A stretch of 64,000 nucleotides of DNA from Proteiniphilum acetatigenes DSM 18083 (GTDB lineage: Bacteria > Bacteroidota > Bacteroidia > Bacteroidales > Dysgonomonadaceae), in the NCBI RefSeq assembly GCF_000380985.1, contig NZ_KB905705.1, positions 41,343-105,342 on the forward strand, written 5' to 3'. A model generated the notes under the pieces. It made no database searches. It worked only from the letters and a program-made list of their open reading frames with translations, and was not told the origin of the DNA. The translations under genes were made by a program, and so were the position numbers. Positions 17,588-25,063 of the stretch are shown piece after piece; positions within the stretch are counted from its first letter, which is position 1, and every line of letters begins with the position of its first letter.

Positions 17588-18427
17588 TTATTGAAAACAA
17601 AATATAGCCGTAACCCACTGGTCTATTTCGGAAAAGTGTCCGTAAGTTAATCCCTGTGCTTCAGCAGCAGCACGGATAGCGGGAATATCTTCTTTATAAA
17701 AACCACTCATTATCAACACTCCATTTTTATTCAGCACCTGCGTATAAGCCGGTATATCCTGCAGGAGAATATTCCGGTTGATATTGGCCAGGATCACATC
17801 ATACGTTTCATCGCCGAGCAATTCCGCTCCGCCCTGTAACAGGTTAATGTTGTCGATACCATTCAATCGCGCGTTTTCCATCGCATTATGGTATGCCCAT
17901 TCATCTATATCGACGGCAGTTACCGGTGAAGCGCCCCTCATGGATGCCAGAATAGCCAGTACAGCGGTACCACAGCCCATATCGAGAAGAGATTTGCCTT
18001 GCAGATCCATTTTCAACAGTTCTCTCATCATCAACTCAGTGGTTTGGTGATGACCTGTGCCGAATGACATTTTGGGATCTATCAATATACAGTATCTGAA
18101 CTCACCCCCAATCTTGTGGAATGAACTATGAATGCATAACACATCATCAATAACGACGGGTTGAAAGTAATTCTTCTCCCACTCCTCGTTCCAGTTTTTG
18201 TCTTCCATTTCACTGTATGAATAAGTGATCTCCGCTTCCAGCGGAAAGTCGGATAGAAGTTGATCTACTTTTTCCAGTGATAGTACTGGTAAAGGGATAT
18301 AAGCCTCCAGCCCCGTTTCCGTCCGGACAAACGACTCGAACCCGATCTCACCTAACTGAGCCGAGAGAACATCTGTCAACACCTCTGTATTGGGTTCACA
18401 ATTGAATTGGACCTGTATATATTGCAT
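17588..18427 (-). CDS. prmA: Ribosomal protein L11 methyltransferase PrmA
   Basis: SAM-dependent methylation of ribosomal protein L11. The 279-residue product has an N-terminal substrate-recognition domain and a class I methyltransferase domain with LLDMGCGTAVLAILA (SAM loop), VDIDEWA and VILANINRNILL (the N-I/P-N motif of the family), plus the upstream FGTGHHQTTELMM signature. Length is normal. A -7 box at 18451-18458 lies immediately downstream of a unit of the 77-bp repeat, suggesting that the repeat forms the upstream part of the promoter. Confidence 0.95.
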   Translation of the reverse strand: MQYIQVQFNCEPNTEVLTDVLSAQLGEIGFESFVRTETGLEAYIPLPVLSLEKVDQLLSDFPLEAEITYSYSEMEDKNWNEEWEKNYFQPVVIDDVLCIHSSFHKIGGEFRYCILIDPKMSFGTGHHQTTELMMRELLKMDLQGKSLLDMGCGTAVLAILASMRGASPVTAVDIDEWAYHNAMENARLNGIDNINLLQGGAELLGDETYDVILANINRNILLQDIPAYTQVLNKNGVLIMSGFYKEDIPAIRAAAEAQGLTYGHFSEIDQWVTAIFCFQ

Positions 18428-18450
18428 GATGATTATTCAAAAATAAAGGA

Positions 18451-18458
18451 CAAAGGTA
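18451..18458 (-). promoter_or_regulatory. Promoter -7 box for prmA
   Basis: TACCTTTG fits TAnnTTTG, 24 bases ahead of the prmA ATG. Confidence 0.5.
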
Positions 18459-18512
18459 GTCAACTATTTCGATAAGTAATACGAACAACAGACAAACTTG
18501 TTTGAACTTTAT
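18456..18512 (-). repeat. 77-bp-type intergenic repeat unit (3' half)
   Basis: On the minus strand it reads AAAGTTCAAACAAGTTTG...CTTATCGAAATAGTTGAC, matching the 3' half of the unit at 18723-18800 and the copy at 63781-63831. It runs straight into the prmA -7 box. Confidence 0.55.
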
Positions 18513-18593
18513 GGTGACACCAAAAAATGTAAAAATCATTTTACTTTAGGGAGTCATTTGTTTATTTGTGTTACAAATGAAGTTGATTTTGCC

Positions 18594-18620
18594 GATAAGA
18601 ACCGGAACTTATCTTTTTTT
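18594..18620 (+). terminator. Hairpin with T run, no obvious gene upstream
   Basis: GATAAG-AACCGGAA-CTTATC followed by TTTTTTT looks like a plus-strand intrinsic terminator, yet no plus-strand gene precedes it. It may end a small RNA beginning after 18510, or it may be chance. Confidence 0.35.
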
Positions 18621-18645
18621 GTCCTATTTTTATTCGCTTAAAAAA

Positions 18646-18806
18646 TTAATCGTTCTTTTGTGATAACATAATCCGGACAAATTCGTCTTCTGTATATCAC
18701 TTAACGAATAAGTTCACTGAAGTTAGTCGTTTTCTCGCTATGGCAAAGTTCAAACAAGTTTGACTTTGCTCATTTAGCTTAACGAAAAAGTTCAATTATA
18801 TTAGAC
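18646..18806 (+). repeat. Two tandem units of the ~77-bp intergenic repeat
   Basis: Unit starts TTAATCG (18646), TTAGTCG (18723) and a truncated TTAGAC (18801) are spaced 77 and 78 bases apart. Both units end in CTTAACGAA-N-AAGTTCA. The second contains the imperfect hairpin GCAAAGTTCAAAC-AA-GTTTGACTTTGC (18743-18769). The array ends ten bases before the TPR gene. Confidence 0.6.
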
Positions 18807-18815
18807 TACACAATA

Positions 18816-19901
18816 ATGAAAAGGACTATATTATTTATCATTTTATTGATTGCTTCCTCCTCGCTGTTTCTTTCATACGGGCAGAATGCCAAAGCGGAGG
18901 AGTTGATCCAGGAAGGCGTTGAACTGCATGATGAAGGGGAATTCAAGGAAGCCATTGAGAAATATAATGAGGCACTCACAGTCGATCCCAAATCGGTACA
19001 TGCAACTTATGAGCTATCATTATCCTACCTGGCATTACAGGATTACCTAAACGCATCAAAATACAGTACACAGGTAATCAACTCCGGCAACAAACAATTG
19101 TCTTCCGGTGCATACGCGGTAAAAAGCGAGGCACTGGCGGGGTTGGACAAAGTGGATGAAGCCATCGCTCTACTTCAGGAAGGTTTGATAAAAAACGGGG
19201 ATGAGTTCCTGTTGCATTTCAACTTAGCACTGAATTATTATAAAAGGGGGGATATCGACAAAACGCTGGAACATGTAAAAAAAGCCATCGACCTGGATAA
19301 ATCTCATAGTGGCGCCTTTTTACTGAATGCGTATGCACTTAACGATAGCGGATTATGGGTACAAAGCATATTATCATTCCAGATGTTTCTCCTGTTAGAA
19401 CCGGACAGTAAACGGTCGAAGAGCGCCTTCGAGGAAATGTTGAACATCATGCGCATTAAAACGGCTGAAGAACCTGTACAAAGGTCGTTCATCCAGCAAC
19501 AGATGATGCGTAATAACCCTGATACAATACCACAGTCCGACAAAATTCCTCCATTGAGTATTGAAGATGGATTGAATCGCAATTTTGTATACCATGCTAT
19601 TACGACTACGCTCGATTCACTGAAAAACTCATCTGAAGAAAAAGATGACTTCATCCTTTTCAAAACAGTCAACAAAGAGATTATGAATGTACTCACCCGG
19701 GAGAGCAAAGGTGCTAAAGAGGGCGTTTTCTGGACTTTTTATATTCCCTTCTTCTCTCATATTGCAGAATCTGACTATTACGATACCTTCTGCCGCTATA
19801 TCAGTGTATCCTACTTTCCCGAATCCATGGAATGGTGGCAACAAAATCCGGGGGATGCTGTAGATTTTGTGATCTGGTTTGAAAAAGGGGATGAGGATTA
19901 A
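18816..19901 (+). CDS. Exported tetratricopeptide-repeat protein
   Basis: A 361-residue protein with a signal peptide (about residues 1-23, ending SLFLSYGQ). It has a run of TPR motifs in the first 200 residues (AEELIQEGVELHDEGEFKEA, then AIALLQEGLIKNGDEFLLHF, then ALNYYKRGDIDKTLEHVKKA). The C-terminal half (about 210-361) is not a recognised domain and ends in acidic residues. It should act as a periplasmic interaction scaffold. It lies 56 bases upstream of the ECF sigma gene on the same strand, but that gene has its own -7 box. A link to envelope stress is therefore only suggested. Confidence 0.88.
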   Translation: MKRTILFIILLIASSSLFLSYGQNAKAEELIQEGVELHDEGEFKEAIEKYNEALTVDPKSVHATYELSLSYLALQDYLNASKYSTQVINSGNKQLSSGAYAVKSEALAGLDKVDEAIALLQEGLIKNGDEFLLHFNLALNYYKRGDIDKTLEHVKKAIDLDKSHSGAFLLNAYALNDSGLWVQSILSFQMFLLLEPDSKRSKSAFEEMLNIMRIKTAEEPVQRSFIQQQMMRNNPDTIPQSDKIPPLSIEDGLNRNFVYHAITTTLDSLKNSSEEKDDFILFKTVNKEIMNVLTRESKGAKEGVFWTFYIPFFSHIAESDYYDTFCRYISVSYFPESMEWWQQNPGDAVDFVIWFEKGDED

Positions 19902-19924
19902 TAGAAAAGTTAATAAAAATCGTT

Positions 19925-19932
19925 TACCTTTG
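19925..19932 (+). promoter_or_regulatory. Promoter -7 box for the ECF sigma gene
   Basis: TACCTTTG fits TAnnTTTG, 25 bases ahead of the ATG at 19958. Confidence 0.45.
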
Positions 19933-19957
19933 CATTGAATTCCACATATATAAGGAA

Positions 19958-20503
19958 ATGAATAACGAGGAACAGTTACTGGAAGAATTGCGTGATCCGC
20001 AAACAAGTCGAAAAGGATTTGCCAGGCTTGTTTCCGAATACAGTGAAAGACTCTATTGGCAGATACGAAAGATGGTGATTTCACATGATGATGCCAATGA
20101 CATTTTACAGGATGTATTCGTCAAAGCCTGGATGAATCTTGAGAACTTCAGGGGTGAGGCCAAACTTACCACCTGGCTCTACCGTATTGCGATTAATGAA
20201 AGTATTACCTTCCTCAATAAGAAACGGAGTCAAAACCATATTGCTTTAGATGACGACAGTTCGTTTCTGCTGAATACATTGGAGAGCGACCCCTATTTCG
20301 ACGGCGACGAAGCACAAAAACTTCTTCAGAAAGCCATTCTTACCCTTCCGGAAAAGCAGCGTCTCGTCTTTCATATGAAATACTCCGAAGAGATGAAATA
20401 TGAAGATATATCCGATATATTGGGTACTTCGGTGGGAGCACTCAAAGCCTCTTACCATCATGCGGTAAAAAAAATTGAAAAATTTTTAAGTGAACCGCAT
20501 TAA
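19958..20503 (+). CDS. ECF-type RNA polymerase sigma factor
   Basis: A 181-residue sigma-70 family factor of the extracytoplasmic-function group. Region 2 lies at about residues 22-92 (DDANDILQDVFVKAWMNL and LTTWLYRIAINESITFLNK). Region 4 lies at about 122-178 (LPEKQRLVFHMKYSEEMKYE, then a helix-turn-helix in EDISDILGTSVGALKASYHH). There are no regions 1.1 or 3. The next gene encodes a small single-span membrane protein, the usual arrangement for an anti-sigma factor, and the third encodes a periplasmic Spy-like protein. Confidence 0.95.
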   Translation: MNNEEQLLEELRDPQTSRKGFARLVSEYSERLYWQIRKMVISHDDANDILQDVFVKAWMNLENFRGEAKLTTWLYRIAINESITFLNKKRSQNHIALDDDSSFLLNTLESDPYFDGDEAQKLLQKAILTLPEKQRLVFHMKYSEEMKYEDISDILGTSVGALKASYHHAVKKIEKFLSEPH

Positions 20504-20556
20504 ACTTTTATCGATTCATTAAGTCTATTCAACAGAGCAGCGCAAAAATAAGAGGT

Positions 20557-20973
20557 ATGGAGACAAAAATTAACAAATTAAAAGAAATAGATAAGACTGA
20601 AAATCCTTTTAAAGTTCCCGAAAATTATTTCGCGCAATTCAATGAAGAAATAATGAATCGTCTGCCAGAAAAGGAGATAGTAGCCCCGGAACCGGTCTCA
20701 TTATGGGACAGAGCTAAGCCGTGGGTCTATCTGGCTGCCATGTTCGTCGGGCTTTACATCACCATTAATTTTCTGATGAAAGCTCCGGGGAACGATAATC
20801 TGGCTGAAAACCAGGTGGCGACTCAACAAACACTCTCGGGTTTACCCGGTAATACTGATAATTATTGGTCTACCGTACAGATAACCGAAGAGGAATTCTA
20901 TCAATATCTCGAAGAGCAGTTGATCGAAGACAGCTATTTCGATTATATGTATCATCAGTATTATTTGAACTGA
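20557..20973 (+). CDS. Small single-span membrane protein, probable anti-sigma partner
   Basis: A 138-residue protein with a cytoplasmic part of about 52 residues containing NPFKVPENYFAQFNEEIM, one membrane segment (about 55-74, WVYLAAMFVGLYITINFLM) and an acidic C-terminal outer domain. The position right after an ECF sigma gene and the inside-TM-outside layout fit an anti-sigma factor. No zinc-binding ZAS motif is present, so the role is inferred from context. The next gene starts 37 bases downstream. Confidence 0.75.
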   Translation: METKINKLKEIDKTENPFKVPENYFAQFNEEIMNRLPEKEIVAPEPVSLWDRAKPWVYLAAMFVGLYITINFLMKAPGNDNLAENQVATQQTLSGLPGNTDNYWSTVQITEEEFYQYLEEQLIEDSYFDYMYHQYYLN

Positions 20974-21010
20974 AGAAAGTATCATACATCATTTAAAAAC
21001 AAATTTTGTA

Positions 21011-21481
21011 ATGAGAAGAAGTGTTATTTTGCTTTTGTGTGTGCTTACACTACCTGCTAACTTTTTAATTCTCTCTGCCCAGACTCCCCAGAACAGGAAA
21101 ATGAATATGGCAGATTATGAAAAAAGGAAGAAGGAGTATGTGACGAAAGAGGCAGGTCTCACGCAGGATGAGGCCAGTAAATATTTTCCCTTGAGTAATG
21201 AATTGACACAAAAAAAGTTTAAACTGCATAGGAGCCATCGCGATAAAGTACAGCGAATCAAAGATAACAGTAATATCTCCGACGAAGAGTATAGGAGAAT
21301 GCTGGAAGACGATGTAGATGTCAAACTCAAAGAGGCGGAACTTGATAAAGAATATTCTGCCAAATTCGAAAAGGTACTCTCTCCCGAAAAATTGTTCAAA
21401 GCCCAGCAAGCCGAGAGAGATTTTATTCAGCGCGAAGTAACGAATTTCAGGAACGAGGGGAGAAGCAACAGAAGGCAGTGA
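21011..21481 (+). CDS. Periplasmic Spy/CpxP-like protein
   Basis: A 156-residue protein with a signal peptide (about 1-24) and an almost fully helical, charged mature chain: ITKEAGLTQDEASKYFPL-type opening, LHRSHRDKVQRIKD, then DEEYRRMLEDDVDVKLKEA and YSAKFEKVLSPEKLFK. The order of an LTxxEAxxFxPL segment, a charged helix and a final LSPEKLxK segment is that of Spy/CpxP-type periplasmic chaperone-like proteins in Bacteroidota. It ends the sigma operon; a strong terminator follows. A role in sensing or buffering envelope stress is inferred. Confidence 0.75.
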   Translation: MRRSVILLLCVLTLPANFLILSAQTPQNRKMNMADYEKRKKEYVTKEAGLTQDEASKYFPLSNELTQKKFKLHRSHRDKVQRIKDNSNISDEEYRRMLEDDVDVKLKEAELDKEYSAKFEKVLSPEKLFKAQQAERDFIQREVTNFRNEGRSNRRQ

Positions 21482-21561
21482 AGCGGCTTAGATGTAAACG
21501 TCCTCCCTACCCTGTTGATGAAACAATGAAACAGCTACATATTCATATATTATTTGACACT

Positions 21562-21592
21562 AAACCCCGCGAATATCGGGGTTTATTTTTTT
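21562..21592 (+). terminator. Terminator of the ECF sigma operon
   Basis: AAACCCCG-N7-CGGGGTTT followed by ATTTTTTT, about 80 bases past the last stop codon of the operon. Confidence 0.85.
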
Positions 21593-21676
21593 ATCAGCAT
21601 ACCTGTGATAAACTCTTTCTACTTACCCCGTTTTATAAAATCTCAACTTTTTATTTAAATTTGTACGGACACATAA

Positions 21677-21856
21677 GCAAAGACTCTGATAGGGAATTTT
21701 AAACTGGCAGACGATAGCCACTCAAAACTATTTATCAAAAAAGGAATTATTCCCTATATTATGATTAAATCACAGGATCGTGTACCGATTTATATCAATT
21801 TCAAAAATCATCAGAGAACAATGGATTTATACCAGGTACTAAGTAAAGGAGAATAA
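21677..21856 (+). pseudogene. Remnant of an unknown small-domain protein
   Basis: A 59-codon open stretch with no plausible start codon, preceded by a stop at 21674. It reads like coding sequence: NFKLADDSHSKLFIKKG, IIPYIMIKSQDRVPIYINFK, TMDLYQVLSKGE-stop. The pattern (short strands, then IYINFKN...TMxLYxxL) resembles the last strands and helix of bacterial PH-like domains, but the match is from general appearance only. It is probably the tail of a deleted gene. Confidence 0.4.
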
Positions 21857-21948
21857 ATTCAGTCAATCATAAAAACCACCACAAATCAAACATACAATTA
21901 TCAACGATGTATATATCATGGATCAACGATTACTTTATATCAATAATC

Positions 21949-21995
21949 CTGATTTTGTATCGTTATCATCACGTGTGATAATAATACAAAATCAG
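21949..21995. repeat. 47-base perfect-arm inverted repeat
   Basis: CTGATTTTGTAT (21949-21960) and ATACAAAATCAG (21984-21995) are perfect 12-bp arms. Nested inside are TTATCA and TGATAA (21963-21968 and 21976-21981). No T run follows. It stands between a gene remnant and the tmRNA 3' end. Confidence 0.6.
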
Positions 21996-22122
21996 TGATA
22001 ACATACAGTTTCTCAGAATAAATATGAAATGGATTGTATAGAAAATAAAACACCCAACTTTACATTCTTGGATGTAAAATCGGGCGTAATTTTAATAATA
22101 AACTGAATATCAGCAGTATTCG

Positions 22123-22519
22123 TGGAGCTGGAGGGAGTCGAACCCTCGTCCAAACGAGGAAGCAATCTGCTTTCTACATGCTTAGCTTCATTTTGATTGT
22201 CGGGAAGGAGCGCGACTGAAGCCACCATACTCCATCCTTATCTTCTTTATTTCGGAAAGGCGCCGAAGCATCGCCTATCCTATCTCCGATTTACCTGCAC
22301 CACCTGATCGGAACGCTTCGAAGCCACAGCTTCCGGGTGATGTCTTGTTCCGTCACATGTGACGGAATTAAGCGATTGATCTACTATACTTCGATCACGC
22401 AGCAAGAGCGTAATTGTTATTGCCAGTTAATTGTTTGACGTTTGAGATTAAAGTGCAAACCGACAACGCACTGCATGCTTACAAACCTCTTCTACCCGCT
22501 GTCAAAACCGGTCAACCCC
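22123..22519 (-). ncRNA. ssrA: Transfer-messenger RNA
   Basis: About 397 nt on the minus strand. The 5' end GGGGTTGACC pairs with the 3' end GGTTCGACTCCCTCCAGCTCC as the acceptor and T-arm of the tRNA-like domain; the CCA is not encoded. The mRNA-like part encodes a tag ending GNNNYALAA-stop (22424-22395), the ending expected for Bacteroidota tags. It releases stalled ribosomes together with SmpB. A TATCTTTG promoter box lies at 22629-22636. The ends were placed from the acceptor stem and could shift by a base or two. Confidence 0.95.
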
Positions 22520-22628
22520 ATATTTTTAAAGAGCGTCTTCTACTCAAAAGAAACGGAATATTATTGAGTATATAAATAACACATCAGTAACAAAAATGTT
22601 TTTCAACAATACTTTCACTTCTTTGGTA

Positions 22629-22636
22629 CAAAGATA
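22629..22636 (-). promoter_or_regulatory. Promoter -7 box for ssrA
   Basis: TATCTTTG fits TAnnTTTG exactly. It lies 110 bases ahead of the mature tmRNA 5' end, which implies a processed leader. Confidence 0.5.
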
Positions 22637-22719
22637 GCAATTTTCAATGAAATAAAAAAGAACTATCAAAATGACTTATTCATGTAGATGATTCCCAATT
22701 TCTTGCACCTTACATCCTA

Positions 22720-22782
22720 AATATTACATCCTAAAGCCGGTTTAGGGATACTGTCACTCAAATCTTGAATTTGAAATCTTCT
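22720..22782. repeat. Text-like intergenic repeat
   Basis: Contains TTACATCCTAAATATTACATC (two copies of TTACATCCTAAA) and AAATCTTGAATTTGAAATC; the latter recurs at 25023-25043 (AAAATCTTGAATTTGAAATG). Confidence 0.45.
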
Positions 22783-24066
22783 TCACGGAAGTCCGTTGAA
22801 ATCTATTTCCGGCGGTTGGCTCGCAGCCGTACGCTGGAACCTGGATAAAAATTCGGTGGAATCATGAAAAAATCCGCAGTTTTTCAGGAAAAACCGGTTC
22901 GATTGTGAATGGTATCCTCCCTGATAATCGATCCGAGCACCCGCTTTTGCAGTGGCATCGTAGGTAAACGATGCTTCCGTTCCCGGGATCCATTCCCCGG
23001 ATTTGGTGCGAAACCATTGATTCCCGAAATAGACCATTCGCGTCAGATACCCCTGCTCCGGAATAAAATTCTCAAGGAAAGAATGCGCTCGCTTATAATA
23101 AGTATCGGTTTTCGGGCGCAGAAACGATACAATAAGCTGCCATCGGTTTTCTTCGGGTGCGAAAAACCATGAAGTATAGATAGTGTTTCCTTTATGATCG
23201 GGCACTACACGGGTTAGGAAACGGTATGTGTTTTCAGCTTTCCACGGATAGCGCAAAAAACTCTGTCCTCCCGCACCTTCATTACCGAATTCACCGGTAT
23301 ATACATCCTCTCCTTTTTTGAGCATTACAATCTTCATACTGTCCGGGATCAGTTTCGGATCTTCCGTTTCAAACGGGCTCCACACAGAAAAGAGAACTCT
23401 TCGTTCGTTTTCCGAATTGCATTGTATCCCGAAATACCCTTCTCCAAAACCGTTTGCCATATAGTAACTCCCGATTACATCATTATGTTGAGGTACCGTT
23501 ATCTCATTATAGAACCATTCAATGGTATCTTCCGGCATGGTGTAAGAAAGGTGTACAGAGGGTCCTCTCCGCCCCCAATAGTCGGCAAAATCATCAACAT
23601 AAACCATTTTGTCATCATCATTCTCAATAGTTAGCGATCCAATTACCCCAAAATCCTCTCCCGTTTTAGAGATACCCTGTAACGTTATTGCGACATACCC
23701 CGGTTCGACGATACGGAAAGGCTTCAACTCTACGCTAAACTCTCCGGCATTTAGTTGAATGTTTTGGGATTTTTGCTGAACGCCCTGATGTTCTATCCCC
23801 ACTTTTATCCGTGATTTTCCTTCGTCGAGGGAACCGTTAAGAGTTACCCGTACCGTCTGTGGTCTGGAAAAATAGACAAATGTTTTTACCTCACTTTTTG
23901 GATCCGTCCATTTTTCCAACCCGTGACGGCCGATTTTTGCACCGGCACCCTGTGCCGTGACATATGCATTTCCACTCAGTCGGACTTCTTTTTTACTTAC
24001 GCTTTGTGCCGATGATTGAGATACAAATATCAGAATGCAAAGTAAAAAGGGTAATTTGGTTTTCAT
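22783..24066 (-). CDS. Exported DUF3472 protein with N-terminal DUF5077 domain
   Basis: A 427-residue protein with a signal peptide (about 1-20, ends SQSSAQS). An N-terminal DUF5077-type beta domain (about 25-155) starts VRLSGNAYVTAQGAG. The DUF3472 domain (about 170-410) has YGRRGPSVHLSY-like and FGEGYFGIQCNSE motifs and a Trp-rich core. Proteins of this layout occur beside glycan-degradation genes in Bacteroidota, but no activity is established. Here it is isolated, with its own promoter, divergent from nfnA. Confidence 0.85.
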   Translation of the reverse strand: MKTKLPFLLCILIFVSQSSAQSVSKKEVRLSGNAYVTAQGAGAKIGRHGLEKWTDPKSEVKTFVYFSRPQTVRVTLNGSLDEGKSRIKVGIEHQGVQQKSQNIQLNAGEFSVELKPFRIVEPGYVAITLQGISKTGEDFGVIGSLTIENDDDKMVYVDDFADYWGRRGPSVHLSYTMPEDTIEWFYNEITVPQHNDVIGSYYMANGFGEGYFGIQCNSENERRVLFSVWSPFETEDPKLIPDSMKIVMLKKGEDVYTGEFGNEGAGGQSFLRYPWKAENTYRFLTRVVPDHKGNTIYTSWFFAPEENRWQLIVSFLRPKTDTYYKRAHSFLENFIPEQGYLTRMVYFGNQWFRTKSGEWIPGTEASFTYDATAKAGARIDYQGGYHSQSNRFFLKNCGFFHDSTEFLSRFQRTAASQPPEIDFNGLP

Positions 24067-24147
24067 TTTTATATGTTAATTGGGCAATTAGCTTTTAAAA
24101 TTTCCATTCTTGACGGAAATCAGCTACAAAGCGTATTAAAACTCCCA

Positions 24148-24155
24148 CAAAAATA
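24148..24155 (-). promoter_or_regulatory. Promoter -7 box for the DUF3472 gene
   Basis: TATTTTTG fits TAnnTTTG, 82 bases ahead of the start codon. Confidence 0.35.
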
Positions 24156-24188
24156 CATTAATTACTTTTAGAAACCCTCAAAATAACC

Positions 24189-24196
24189 TACTTTTG
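24189..24196 (+). promoter_or_regulatory. Promoter -7 box for nfnA
   Basis: TACTTTTG fits TAnnTTTG, 28 bases ahead of the nfnA ATG. Confidence 0.45.
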
Positions 24197-24224
24197 TATT
24201 CCGATTTATTGAATCCAACACAAC

Positions 24225-25010
24225 ATGAACAAAATCGTTTCGAAAGAGTACTTATCCGACAGAGTGGTGAAGTTTGAAGTGGAAGCTCCACTTATTTCCA
24301 AAAGCCGCAAAGCCGGCCATTTCGTGATTGTACGCGTAGGAAAAAAAGGAGAACGTGTACCGTACACCATTGCAAATGCTGATGTGAAAAACGGAACTAT
24401 CACCTTAGTCATTCAAAAGGTAGGGAAATCATCACAGAAAGTATGTGAATTAAATGTGGGAGATTATATCACAGACATGGTAGGTCCATTGGGAAAAGCC
24501 ACTCACATAGAAAACTTCGGAACAGTGGTATGTGCAGGGGGAGGCGTGGGTATTGCACCGATGCTGCCCATCATGAGAGCCATGAAAGAAGCGGGCAACA
24601 GGGTGATTTCGGTACTCGCAGCCCGGACAAAGGAGTTAATCATCCTTGAAGAGCAGGTGCGTGAATATTCCGATGAAGTGATAATCATGACTGATGACGG
24701 TTCCTACGGGAATAAAGGGTTAATCACCGCCGGCGTGGAGAAAGTGATCCAACGTGAAAAAGTCGATCTGTGTGTCACTATTGGTCCTGCTATCATGATG
24801 AAATTTGTGTCGGAACTGACAAAAAAATATGATGTTCCTACCGTGGCGTCGCTTAATACGATCATGGTAGACGGCACTGGAATGTGCGGGGCATGCCGCG
24901 TCACTGTGGGTGGACAAACCCGTTTTGTCTGTGTCGACGGGCCTGAATTCGATGCACATCAAGTGGATTTCAATGAAATGCTGATGCGATTAAAGGCATA
25001 TGATAGGTGA
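24225..25010 (+). CDS. nfnA: NADH-dependent ferredoxin:NADP+ oxidoreductase small subunit (NfnA-like)
   Basis: A 261-residue FAD/NAD-binding protein of the dihydroorotate dehydrogenase electron-transfer subunit family. The FAD-binding RVPYTIAN, the NAD motif VVCAGGGVGIAPMLPIM and the C-terminal [2Fe-2S] segment GTGMCGACRVTVGG...FVC are visible. Paired with the next gene (GltA-like), it forms the Nfn complex, which couples NADH and reduced ferredoxin to NADPH production by flavin-based electron bifurcation. The alternative reading is a sulfide dehydrogenase SudB; the pair is homologous, and context cannot separate them. Confidence 0.88.
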   Translation: MNKIVSKEYLSDRVVKFEVEAPLISKSRKAGHFVIVRVGKKGERVPYTIANADVKNGTITLVIQKVGKSSQKVCELNVGDYITDMVGPLGKATHIENFGTVVCAGGGVGIAPMLPIMRAMKEAGNRVISVLAARTKELIILEEQVREYSDEVIIMTDDGSYGNKGLITAGVEKVIQREKVDLCVTIGPAIMMKFVSELTKKYDVPTVASLNTIMVDGTGMCGACRVTVGGQTRFVCVDGPEFDAHQVDFNEMLMRLKAYDR

Positions 25011-25063
25011 AAAGGTGGAGAATTTAAAATCTTGAATTTGAAATGTAGAATAACAGCATATAT
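25011..25063. repeat. Text-like repeat between nfnA and nfnB
   Basis: GGTGAAAAGGTGGAGAATTT and AAAATCTTGAATTTGAAATG match the repeats at 301-330 and 22760-22782. It separates two genes that are expected to be co-transcribed. Confidence 0.45.

Larger units (their letters stand above)
18428..18815. other. Structured, repeat-rich divergent region between prmA and the TPR gene
   Basis: These 388 bases carry no gene but are dense in structure. A repeat unit toward prmA lies at 18456-18512 and two tandem units toward the TPR gene at 18646-18806. A dyad TCATTTGT/ACAAATGA lies at 18554-18580, and a hairpin GATAAG/CTTATC followed by a T run lies at 18594-18620. The 18-mer CAAACTTGTTTGAACTTT (18493-18510) recurs inverted at 18745-18762. 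Confidence 0.6.

Noticed and set aside
21478..21702. 74-codon frame after the Spy-like gene
   Set aside because: It runs through the operon terminator hairpin and its translation has no domain character.
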